64,000 nt of DNA from Aegilops tauschii subsp. strangulata (lineage: Eukaryota; Streptophyta; Magnoliopsida; Poales; Poaceae): assembly GCF_002575655.3 (NCBI RefSeq), contig NC_053037.3:144223207-144287206 (forward strand), given 5' to 3'. Within the stretch, counting starts at the first letter, position 1; each line of letters starts with the position of its first letter. A program made the position numbers and the translations under genes. Shown piece by piece: positions 55,401 to 64,000 of the stretch. The notes under the pieces were generated by a model, which ran no database searches, was not told the origin of the DNA, and saw only the letters and a list, made by a program, of their open reading frames with translations.

Positions 55401-56607
55401 CGCGGTGGCCGGAGCTTGGCTGTGCTCAGCGAGGTGCTACGGCTTGCGGGCGAGCGAACTGGAGCGCTGGGTAAGATCTACGGGACGTCAGGAGCTCGTC
55501 CAAGTGCTTGGCTTGGTTAGCAGGAGTGACTAGCAATGGCGAGCTTCGTGGCGGTGGAGGCGAGTGCTCGGCCATGGCGGGGCTGCTGTTAGAGGACAGG
55601 AACAGAGAAGGTGGCCACGGGAGGAGGTTTAGGAGCTCATAGGGATGCGGTAGAGAAGGTCAACGGGCTCGGGGAAGCGTCGGAGGCGACGGATTGACGA
55701 CGGCGATCTCGGGCGCCCGTCGGTGTAGATGATGATGATGGCGTCACTGCAGTGCTTCCCGGCTTGCGTGGCTCGGTACAGGTGACGAGGACGACGGCAC
55801 GGAGCTCATGGGAACGTCGGAGGGGCGAGGGGGTGGCTGTGGCCGCGGCGGTGCACGGCGGCGCTCTCTGTCGCGTTTGGGTGCGAAGTGGGGAGAGAGC
55901 AGAGAAGGGGAAGGAAGCTGAGGGAGACTGAGAGAGCGGTCGGGGGCTACGTGGCGACTCCAGGGTCGTCCAGGCCGCCGAGGGGGCACGCAACCAAGGT
56001 GGAGGTGGCACGGGCGCGTGCCGGCACATGGTGGCCACACGCCCGGCGTCCTTCTGTCGCGAGGAAGACGACAGGGGGGGAGGCCAGTGGGTTGGGCCGG
56101 CTTCGCCCAGTTGGGCTGCTACAGGAGCAGGCCAGGTAGGTGCGGGTAGGTTTCTGTCCTTTTTCTTTTATTTCTGTTTTCTAATTCTGTAATTGTGTTC
56201 TGGGCTTTATTAAAAATGCCAGGGCATTTCCAAAAATCATGAAACTAATCAGGGCTACTGTTTAGAATATATCCAACAGTAAACATTTTAGTTTATGATT
56301 ATTCGAGCATTTAAAGTATTTAATAGCATTTAAATGCCCAAATGCAAATACTATATGATTTAGTTCAGAGCCCACATATGTCATGGAAAAATGTGCAACA
56401 CCTCTGGTTATTGTTTCCAACATTTTTCCAGAAATGATGAACATTTTTAAAAGCCATTTGGAAACACTGAGAATATTTTAGTTGAACCTAGTGAATTTCC
56501 TTTGATGCTAGGGTTTAGGCAATCCCCATTTCAATTTTCAAACAAATATAGACATGATGCATGGATGCTTATGAAACTAATTGCAATCAAACTCTAGGGC
56601 TGTGACA
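52476..56607 (-). mobile_element. Element B 5' LTR (right copy)
   Basis: Matches the left copy almost base for base. It carries the same exon-like pair: 54568-54631 (ending CAG|GCAAGC) and 53264-53353, where the acceptor TGCAG has become TGGAG. Confidence 0.9.
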
Positions 56608-56612
56608 TCCAG

Positions 56613-57324
56613 CCCTCACCCCCTGGCCTTGACCACGGCATCGCGACCTGGAATACCAGCGGCCGCTGAGCTCACTCGAGGGCTGGAACCTAAGGACGTA
56701 GAGCACGAAGGAGAGCGTGGGGAAGAGGAGGAGACTCGTACGGGCCTGACCTGGCTATGCTACGACCGCCTACGCACGAGTCTAGCGCCTGGCGAAGTAC
56801 CGACCCTGGACAGCCAAGATAAGTTTCACCCTCGGGTCAACCAATCGCTACGGCATAGAGTTTTCATTGGTGTTGCCCCGCTACGGCAACGCAATCTCCC
56901 TTTCCTACCTCTCGGCGGTCGCTTGCACGCTAAAGGGGACCTCCTGAGCATCGCGTCTCAGGGGCTCTTACTGGAGCTCGGGCCGCTCACCTCCTGGCCT
57001 TGACCACGGCATCGCGACTTGGCATACCAGCGACGGCTGAAGCCTGCCTGGGGACCGGGACCTGTCAGCGTAGAGCACCAAGCCGTCGCGAGGTTGGAAA
57101 GGGGAAACCGAGCCGGAACAGGACATGCACACACACAATTTCATAATAAGGATAATATCAACAAAGGACATTGCAGACCCTTTACACGCCCTCGCAGGGT
57201 ATTTCTCGATTCCTCGTAGGGAACAAAAGGAAATAACTTCTAGGAGCCATATCTATACGCGCCCCAGTGGCCAACGCCATCATCAACAATGGGCCACGGG
57301 AGGCTGACGCCAACCTCATCCAGA
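56613..57324. repeat. A interior after B, with a 371 bp tandem duplication
   Basis: 'tggccttgaccacggcatcg' occurs at 56624 and 56995. 'ctcctgagcatcgcg' followed by 'ctcttactgg' occurs at about 44926 (before B) and 56941. The A interior here was therefore two tandem units, and B landed at the joint. No gene seen. Confidence 0.6.
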
Positions 57325-58038
57325 TCAGCGGCAGCGACGGCCGGACGCTGCAGCCTTGCTCCGAGCGCGGCAAGAGCTTGGGGGCACGTAGCTGTCGTCG
57401 CTCGTCTCTGGAATCTCGTAGAGCTCAGGAGAATCACTGGACTCCCAAGCATCGCTGCTGCAACCAGAGGAGCCGCGGGCGACGCGGACAGCAGGGCCTA
57501 CCACTGCTGCGACGCCGTCCTGGCGGCCCCTTCCGGAGCAGCACTCCAGGCGGCGGCCCTCCGCGTCGAAGACCTTGAAGGACAGCGTGGAGGCGCCGTC
57601 GTACTCGAAGTGGATCGTGAGGGCGCCTTCCACACGGCACACTCGAGCGACCTCACCCCGGCCTCGGGTCATGAAGATCTCGCCCGAGGGGACGGCTTCA
57701 ACTTCCGCTCCAGTCGCCGGTGCGTCGCAGTCGGTGTGCTGCAGCCAAAGCTCGAGGGGCCCCCTCGGCGGCATCTCGGCAGAGAAGAAGGAAGGAAAGC
57801 GGATCCAAGTGCGCGGAGGCATCACCGCCCACAGCACAAGTTCGCGCGAAGAGTCCGCGGCGTGGACTCCGGGGGTGACGACGTGCGCCACCGCGGTGCG
57901 GCGACCATGGCCACGGTGCGCGCGGCGCCGCTTGCCACCTCTTCCTCCTAAGCATTCGGCTTGAGCGTACAGGGGTAACAGATACCCAGGAGGAGGCCGC
58001 TCGCACCAAGGCCTTGTCCCCTCCCGCGTCACCACCAC
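57325..58038 (-). CDS. Antisense B3-like ORF of element A
   Basis: Open on minus for about 240 codons, ending TGA at 57325. The 58038 end is a GTG codon and the frame stays open further upstream, so the true start is unknown. Central segment: MPPRTWIRFPSFFSAEMPP, GPLELWLQHTDC, IFMTRGRGEVARVCRVEG, LTIHFEYDGASTLSFKVFD. The pattern of a basic RG-W/E-F-like turn followed by L-F-YDG-L--KVFD is that of a plant B3/REM DNA-binding fold. The tail is Ser/Asp-rich (SSDAWESSDSPE). It lies ~440 bp inside the 3' LTR, opposite to gag. It could bind DNA; function is inferred. Confidence 0.55.
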   Translation of the reverse strand: MVVTREGTRPWCERPPPGYLLPLYAQAECLGGRGGKRRRAHRGHGRRTAVAHVVTPGVHAADSSRELVLWAVMPPRTWIRFPSFFSAEMPPRGPLELWLQHTDCDAPATGAEVEAVPSGEIFMTRGRGEVARVCRVEGALTIHFEYDGASTLSFKVFDAEGRRLECCSGRGRQDGVAAVVGPAVRVARGSSGCSSDAWESSDSPELYEIPETSDDSYVPPSSCRARSKAAASGRRCR

Positions 58039-58460
58039 GTCACCGTAGTGGACCGGCCTCTTCTTCGACGGAAGCGGCCCTGGCTCATCGTGGGGAGTCT
58101 TTCCTTTCTCCGCAGCGGAAAACCTTTAGATGGGCGCCATTGGTGTCACTATTGGCAATGGAGCAAAGGGGGAGAAGCGAGCGGCATGGGAAGAGATGGG
58201 CGACGGGGGCTCTGCCCCCCTCCCAATTTATTGGAGGAGAAGGCCAACCAGCACCCCCATGATCACAAGTAATGATGGTTTTTCCTTGCATGCAGCAGGG
58301 ACTCGTCGAGTCTGGCAGTTGCCGAGGCAGCGTGGGGAAGCGGAGACGCCCACTTCCAATCAACAGCCACGCGTCGACCAAGGCCGCCGGCTGTTGGGGC
58401 CCGCGGCGCTCCGCACTTCCCCCTTGGCTTCGCCTTGAGGCCAAGTCCGAGCGCGCCTTG

Positions 58461-58474
58461 GGCCCGGGGGCTAC
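58461..58474 (+). other. Polypurine-like tract of A
   Basis: 'ggcccgggggctac' directly precedes TGTTGGCGTTC of the 3' LTR. D has the similar 'ggcccgggggctcc' at its 3' LTR, linking the two families. Confidence 0.6.
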
Positions 58475-59312
58475 TGTTGGCGTTCTGGGAATGGGGGTCC
58501 CCAGACTTGCCTGCGGCCCACGGCGTGGCTCTGTGAGAGGGCCCGTACGGCCCATCTTCACCAACAAGCATTCGAGACCCTCGTGAGGGGCCAAGCCTCG
58601 CGAGGCGGACGACACAAGACCCCCTCGGGAGCGGCCTCACTAGGCTGGCTCACGAGGGGCGGAGAGATCAAGGCAAGGCAAACCTCGCAAGGTTCCAATG
58701 ACGCAAGCCATGATGATCGAGACCAGGCGGGCACCAGCGCGCACAGTGTCCTCGCTTCCTCTTTGGTGCTAAGGAGGCCAGCGCGGGCGAGGAGTACCGA
58801 GGCGTCAAGCAAAGGTTTCCATATCGGTGCAACGAAACCAAGACCAGCAGGACGACAAACGGAGGTCATCGTGGAGCCCAAGCCGACGTCACCACCAGAG
58901 CCTTTGGCAGGCGAAGACCACCTTTAGTCAGGATAGCTTGTACTAGTTGTCCCCTTTCAAATTGGCCGTTGTGGCATCCCTTCCCGCTCAATATGGGGGA
59001 AGTGGACCAGGGCGTCTATAAATAGGGCTAGCCACCATAGTAGGAGGCAACTGGTCTCGAACTCATTCAGTTCATCCTCACACCCACCAAGCACAAGAAC
59101 ACCTCACCTCAGGAGGCTGTTCTTCCCCTTGTACTGTTCATCCTCAGCCCGAGAGGCAATCCACCACACCACACTGGAGTAGGGTATTACACAACAACGG
59201 TGGCCCAAACCAGTATAAATCTTGTGTCTCTTGTGTTGCTAGTTCGTCGAGATAAGCTTAGAGATCCTGGTGAGGCTGAGGGCGTGATTTGGTAGGGGGA
59301 GATCTTCGCGCA

Positions 59313-62300
59313 TGTCGGGACCCCGATTCTAAGTCACACCGATCTAGCATGTAACACCTCATATCACTTTGCGGCCTCACGCACGGTATTCCCACGGGTG
59401 TCGCCTTACCATGGCCCGGGACCGTTTGCGCCTTTTGGCTCATGTATATGATAGTGTCGCTAGCATCCATATGACAGAGAACCCGGGCCGACATGACTAG
59501 TCGTGAACCCAAAGTGGCACTATCTTACGGGGACAGGAATACATGAAACAACATCGAGCATGTCGGTCAGCAGCGAGTGAATCCGGGCTGTAGCAACTGG
59601 GCTAACAGGACTCCGGGAACCCGTGCTGTAGCAGGCTAGGCAGGACTCCGGATGTCACCACGTGACATTTCCCTGAAGGGACAGACACAGGAACGAAGTG
59701 ATTCACCTGCCGGCCAGTCTAAGTGTTCAGAGCAGTAGTGCTGGGCTAGCAGGACTCCGGTAAACCGGGCTGTAGCGGACTACCATGGCTCGGTGGAAGC
59801 ACTAGACTACATTTCCCCATAAGAGAGGCTACCAAGGATAGACAACTAGGTTGTCGGATCCCACACATAGCATTACACGTTACACGTTCGCATAACATGC
59901 AAGTATGTGCTGTACAACATGGCATCACAACATAACGCAAACTCATATAGATAAAAGGCCCAGAAGAGCCACATAGCATTAAGTACAAACAGGGGTCACA
60001 TGACCCATCATTCAGAGCATACAAGCAACGGAAGCATTACATGTCTGAGTACAGACAACTACAAAAGAAAAGGCTGAGAAGCCTGACTATCAACAAGCCC
60101 CTCCCAAGGGTATAAGATCGTAGCTGAGGTACAAGCTACTCGTCGAAGTCCAAACGGAACTACTAGTAAGACTGAAGTCTCCGCTGCAAAAAACATAAAT
60201 AAAGCAACATGAGTACAAAGGTACTCAGCAAGACTTACATCAGATCCTATCATACATGCATTTGTATCAAGAAGGTAGTGTGGGGTTTAGTTGCAGCAAG
60301 CCAGCTTTGACTCAATGGCTATCCTGTTCTACGACTACGAGAAACTTCTTCGAGGTAAGAAGGTGCACACGAGTCCACTAATCACCACCTCAATACACCA
60401 CTATGGATTCATTCCCGTCTCACTACGAGAAGCCATCCATAGCACTCACACTTATCTTGAGCATTTTAGGGTATCCACTTCAAGTTGTCTATGTACCACG
60501 TAAGCATCCAAGAAGTCCATAACCGAGGACACGGCTATTCGAATAGATCATGATAACCCTGCAGGGGTGTACTGCTTCACACACGCTCTCACCACTTACC
60601 GCCATGTACACGTCATGTACCTCGGCAACCTTCAAGCGGAAGCCTGGCGAGGGTGTCGGCCACGACCTGACTAACCACACAAGACTCTAGTCCAGGTTTA
60701 TCGCCTATTCGGGTTCCATCCGCAAGGAGATCCGGCCGGGGTGTCGCTCACGGCCCCAAACGATGTGTGCAAGCTTCCCGAGCCCACCATCCGGGTGCCA
60801 CTCGGTACACCGGGCCACGTGTGCCTCGTCTGTCCCAAGCCCACCCTGCCGGGTGCCACTCGGTAGAAAAATAGCACTACCTACAAACACCAGAAACTAG
60901 TTGCAACTCCTGGACAGAGATCAAGTTGGTTAATAAGTCGAGAGGGGCACTTAAGCATTCCAATGTGTGGTAGTAGCTAGTCATTGGACAACATACACAG
61001 AACTCAGCGCTTAAGGACGGTTCCAGTGAGACAACCCACCATGTACTCCTACAGGGCCTCTCACCGCTACCTTGACCAAATCGTGTTCACTCACTTAACT
61101 CTCAGCACCAGAACATATTGTAACACTCCAATTCATTCCGTATGAATCAGACCTGACACAACTCTAAGCAATAGCAGGCAAGGCATGGTAGGAACACAAC
61201 ATGGCTCAAACAACTCCTACACATGCTAGTGGGTTTCAACTATTTACTGTGGCAATGACAGGTCATGCAGAGGAATGGGTTCAACTACCGCAGCATAAAG
61301 TAGCAGTTGAATCGTTGTTGTCCTAATGCAGTAAAAGAGAGCAGGAGCGAGAGAGTAGGATTGTATCCGAATGAACAAAGGGGGTTTGCTTGCCTGGTAG
61401 ATCAACAGGGTGGCACTGCTCCTCAGACAGGTACTCTGGAACACTCTCTGGAGCAGGACCTATCGAGAAGGAACGATGTCGACAATCAAAACACAATCAT
61501 ATCCAACAATATGATGCATGAATATGTGATGTGTTTTGAGCCAATGCATTTAGCATTCAACTTGGAAGAGATCCATTTGAACCAAAGGGTTCAAATGCAA
61601 CTCTAATATAAGTCCCTTTAAATTCCATAAGTGTGTTTTCATATATACAGCATCTGTAGGTTGGTTTGTCATGCATGAAAATGGCACAGATGGATAGATT
61701 GAATTTTTCTGATCATTTTTCATATATAAATTATTTAAATCTGAGCTACGGTTGAATTTCTATGAATTTTCGAAGTTTATATCATTTTCTGGAATTTCCT
61801 AATTTAATTTAAATCCAGAAAATGAATAACTGCGTCAGCACTGCGTCATGCTTGCGTCACCAAGTCAACGGCGCTGACTGGGGTCAAACCTGACGTGTGG
61901 GGTCCACACGTCAGTGTCACAGGTTAAACAGGGGGTTTAACTTATCCTAAATACAGGGTTAGTGGCGCTGGGGCCCACTGGTCAGTGTCAGGGGCTTAGG
62001 TTAGGTGGTGATTAGCACTGAGCTAATCACCTGACCGACGGGGCCCACTGTCAGACCGGCAAGGTCGTCGTCGGCGACCTCAGGACGCGGCGGCGTCCGC
62101 GTTACAGGCCACGGGGGCGGCGGCTAAGGGCACCGGGGCGTAGCCCGGGCTCTCGCGCATCTGGTGGGGCAGGAAGGAGGAGGAGGGGTGGCTGGAGCTC
62201 GTCGGAGCGGAGCTCGCCGGAGCGGAGCTCAGGCTCGAGCGGCTGCGGGAGGGCTACAGAGCATGGGGAAGCAGAAGAGAAGGGGAACCGATGCAGGGGC

Positions 62301-63254
62301 TCACGGCGGATTCGGGGGCGTCGTCAGAGAGCTCGGTGAAGGGCTGGTGCGGCCGGAGGGTCGCCGTCGATCTCGGGCGGCCGGATACGAAGACGACGCC
62401 GCCGAGGACAAAGCGGAGCTCGCCCGGGTTGCTTGGCTCGGTGAGGAGGGAGAGGGGGTCGCGGCGGAGCTGTGGAGCGTGTCGGGGAGGTGCGGCAGTG
62501 GCCAAGGCCACAGTGGCTGTGGACGGCGGCGACGAGCGCGTTCGGCTGCGAGAGAGAGAGCGAAGGGGAAGAGGGAATGGGCACGGGGGAGAGCGAGAGA
62601 GGTGCGGGGCGGCGCGTGGCGTCGCGCGGGTGTTCCAGGCGACGAGGGGGAGAAGCAGGAGGTGGCCGGACGCGTGGCTGCGCGCACCGAGCGCGTGCCC
62701 CTGTCCTCCTGGCGCGAGGAAGGGGACGACTGGCACGGCCAGCTCGCTGGGCCGGCCTGCTGGGCCGCTGGGCCAGGCCAGGCTGCACAGTGAGGTAAGT
62801 GCAGGTGGGTTTTCTTCCTTTCTTTCTATTTTTGTTTTCTGTAATTTGTTTTGATATAGTTTTAAACACTAAATCATTTTATTTACTTCTGTCAATTTTT
62901 GTAGGAACTAGTTGGATTGCTCCAAAACTCCTCACCAATTACAGAATTTTTGGACATATATTATATATATAGCAAATATATATCCAAAGCAAATAATTAT
63001 GCATTAATTCCAAATGGCCAAAATAAATACTTATGTGCTCCTGAAAATATTGGTTTGATTTTTATCTCTGTCCAATATTTTCAGAGAGTAACATGAACAT
63101 TTTCTTGGACCTTTTTGGAGCAATTTTTATCTGGGTCATTTCCAGAAATGATTTCCGAGGGTTTCACAAATCCCCATTTCAATTTTAAATTGAATTTAAA
63201 CATGATGCTCACAAGAAGGCTAGCCTAGGTCATACCAGAACTAGGGATGTGACA
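59313..63254 (-). mobile_element. Element C: solo LTR related to B
   Basis: 3,942 bp starting TGTCGGGACCCCGATTC and ending GGGATGTGACA, with a perfect duplication GCGCA (59308-59312, 63255-63259). It follows B's LTR collinearly but is clearly diverged, with its own GC-rich block (about 62040-62800). No internal sequence remains, so it formed by LTR-LTR recombination. Orientation by similarity to B is minus. Confidence 0.88.
60059..61470 (-). other. Exon-like pair in solo LTR C
   Basis: Minus: a stretch ending at 61394 encodes APESVPEYLSEEQCHPVDLP and ends at a GC-type donor CCAG|GCAAGC. A second begins at 60183 after 'atgttttttgcag'. Joining in phase 1 stays open to the stop at 60059. Position matches the pairs in B and F. 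Speculative alone; supportive as a third family. Confidence 0.3.
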
Positions 63255-63309
63255 GCGCACACCCCAGTGTTCGAACCTTGAGGATTTTGCCAGAACCCGA
63301 GATCCGACA

Positions 63310-64000
63310 ACGGTTGATTGCCGACAAAACGTTGAGATGCCTGGTTTCTAAATTCTAGTAAATCCAAAACTCGTTTGAAATTCATGAAACTTGGCATGCT
63401 ATCATGGAGCGGCATCAACATGCCGTGGTAAGAAATTTGTCCCATTTGGGGCAGGTTCCGGTATGAGCCTCTCACAACAAGCATGATGGTTTCAACAGGG
63501 AACGTCCCACCTTTGGGGACGAAACGATATCCATTGCATCTTATTGCTTTCAAAAAATTTCTAGTGTCAACATAGAACGATAGGAGTGTTGTGTCAATTT
63601 TTGTGATTTTTCGGGGTTCGTTTGGACTTTTTTTTACCTTGACATTTTTATGCATTAACTAGATATTCTAGGCATTTTATGTGCATGATTCAAATTTTAT
63701 CTACAAGCACATGCTCCAATGCCCTAAAGTTGATTGAAAAATCAAATATGAGTCCTTGGGTGAATTTCTAGGTCCCATGCAAGAGATGAGAATGAAATTC
63801 AAACACGAGGGCACTGTTGATTGCCGGCAAAACGTTGGGATGCCTAGTTTTTAAATTCTAGTAAATCCAAAACTCGTCTGGAATTCATGAAACTTGGCAT
63901 GCTATCATGGAGCGTCATGAACATGCCGTGGTAAAAAATTGTCCCATTCGGGGTAGGTTCGGGTATACGCTTCTCACAAACCAGAGCTTCTCACAACAAG
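63310..64000. repeat. ~503 bp satellite, right part of array
   Basis: Resumes in register after A: 'acggttgattgccgacaaaacg' continues the unit broken at 40304. 'cgt.tgaaattcatgaaac' at 63372 and 63875 (503 bp apart) and 'ttcggggttcg' at 63610 continue the array. It runs off the window edge. Confidence 0.9.

Larger units (their letters stand above)
44966..56607 (-). mobile_element. Element B: long-LTR Gypsy element with eroded interior
   Basis: LTRs 44966-49096 (4,131 bp) and 52476-56607 (4,132 bp) start TGTCAGGACCCCG and end GGGCTGTGACA, with a perfect duplication TCCAG (44961-44965, 56608-56612). An exact initiator tRNA-Met PBS (reverse complement 'ggctctgatacca') abuts the right LTR. The PPT 'agtgggggtgagt' (reverse complement) abuts the left one, so it is on minus. 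The interior is only 3.38 kb and has no long ORF. LTRs are near-identical despite this, suggesting mobilisation by a helper. LTR length, PBS and PPT style match F. Confidence 0.92.
40305..63309 (+). mobile_element. Element A: pol-deleted Gypsy element with antisense B3-like ORF
   Basis: LTRs 40305-41194 (890 bp) and 58475-59312 plus 63260-63309 (888 bp) share 'cttgcctgc', the TATA box and the end 'acccgagatccgaca'. The perfect duplication ACGGT (40300-40304, 63310-63314) dates insertion after formation of the satellite. The interior has gag, protease, a small RT remnant and then non-coding sequence. RNase H and integrase are gone. A minus-strand ORF lies just before the 3' LTR. B and C are nested inside. 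Confidence 0.9.
58475..63309 (+). mobile_element. Element A 3' LTR, split by solo LTR C
   Basis: 58475-59312 and 63260-63309 join across C at GCGCA to give 888 bp matching the 5' LTR. TGTCGG is TGTTGG here. TATA box at 59017-59024. Confidence 0.9.

Noticed and set aside
62164..62869. Several 100-200 codon ORFs on both strands in C's GC-rich block (similar at 48183-48628 and 55637-56139)
   Set aside because: All frames are open because of base composition. They are not conserved in frame between B and C.
1..64000. tRNA, rRNA, organelle or bacterial-type features
   Set aside because: No cloverleaf-like block, rRNA motif or operon structure was seen; all compact features trace to LTR elements or decayed plant genes.

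Overview
This window is plant nuclear DNA, almost certainly from a grass and most likely a Triticeae species (wheat, Aegilops, barley or rye). The evidence is layered nested LTR retrotransposons with very long LTRs, GC-rich grass-type LTR leaders, and decayed low-copy gene pieces between them. Family names were not assigned because no TREP or Repbase search could be run.

Left block (1-36410). The oldest layer is a small gene neighbourhood: exon-like acidic modules on + (about 230-405, 3933-4107, 4473-4643) in introns built from a 41-43 bp minisatellite, and two exons of a minus-strand gene (35635-35813, then 5804-5981). A solo LTR with a triplicated core sits at 549-3770 (target duplication CAATG). 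Element D (6046-35609, minus orientation) entered the intron between the two minus-strand exons. D itself was hit twice: by F, a near-complete chromovirus-type Gypsy element (9554-23403, duplication ACCAC), and by E, a non-autonomous Gypsy element (26351-35017, duplication CATGC).

Middle (36411-40304). An AP2/ERF-domain pseudogene on minus is followed by a ~503 bp tandem satellite, which resumes at 63310 and runs off the window.

Right block (40305-63309). Element A (duplication ACGGT) interrupts the satellite. A contains B (44966-56607, duplication TCCAG), whose 4.1 kb LTRs flank an eroded 3.4 kb interior, and C (59313-63254, duplication GCGCA), a solo LTR of a related family lying inside A's 3' LTR.

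Two themes stand out. First, three separate elements (D, E, A) carry a gene antisense to the retroelement, next to the 3' LTR; in D it is the only coding content. Second, the 4 kb LTRs of F, B and C contain exon-like stretches, each followed by an AG|GCAAG (GC-type) splice donor. In both LTRs of F the two exons join in frame into a short acidic ORF ending in a stop. This is the best candidate for something undescribed, and RNA data would settle it.

No intact cellular gene, tRNA, rRNA or CRISPR array was seen.
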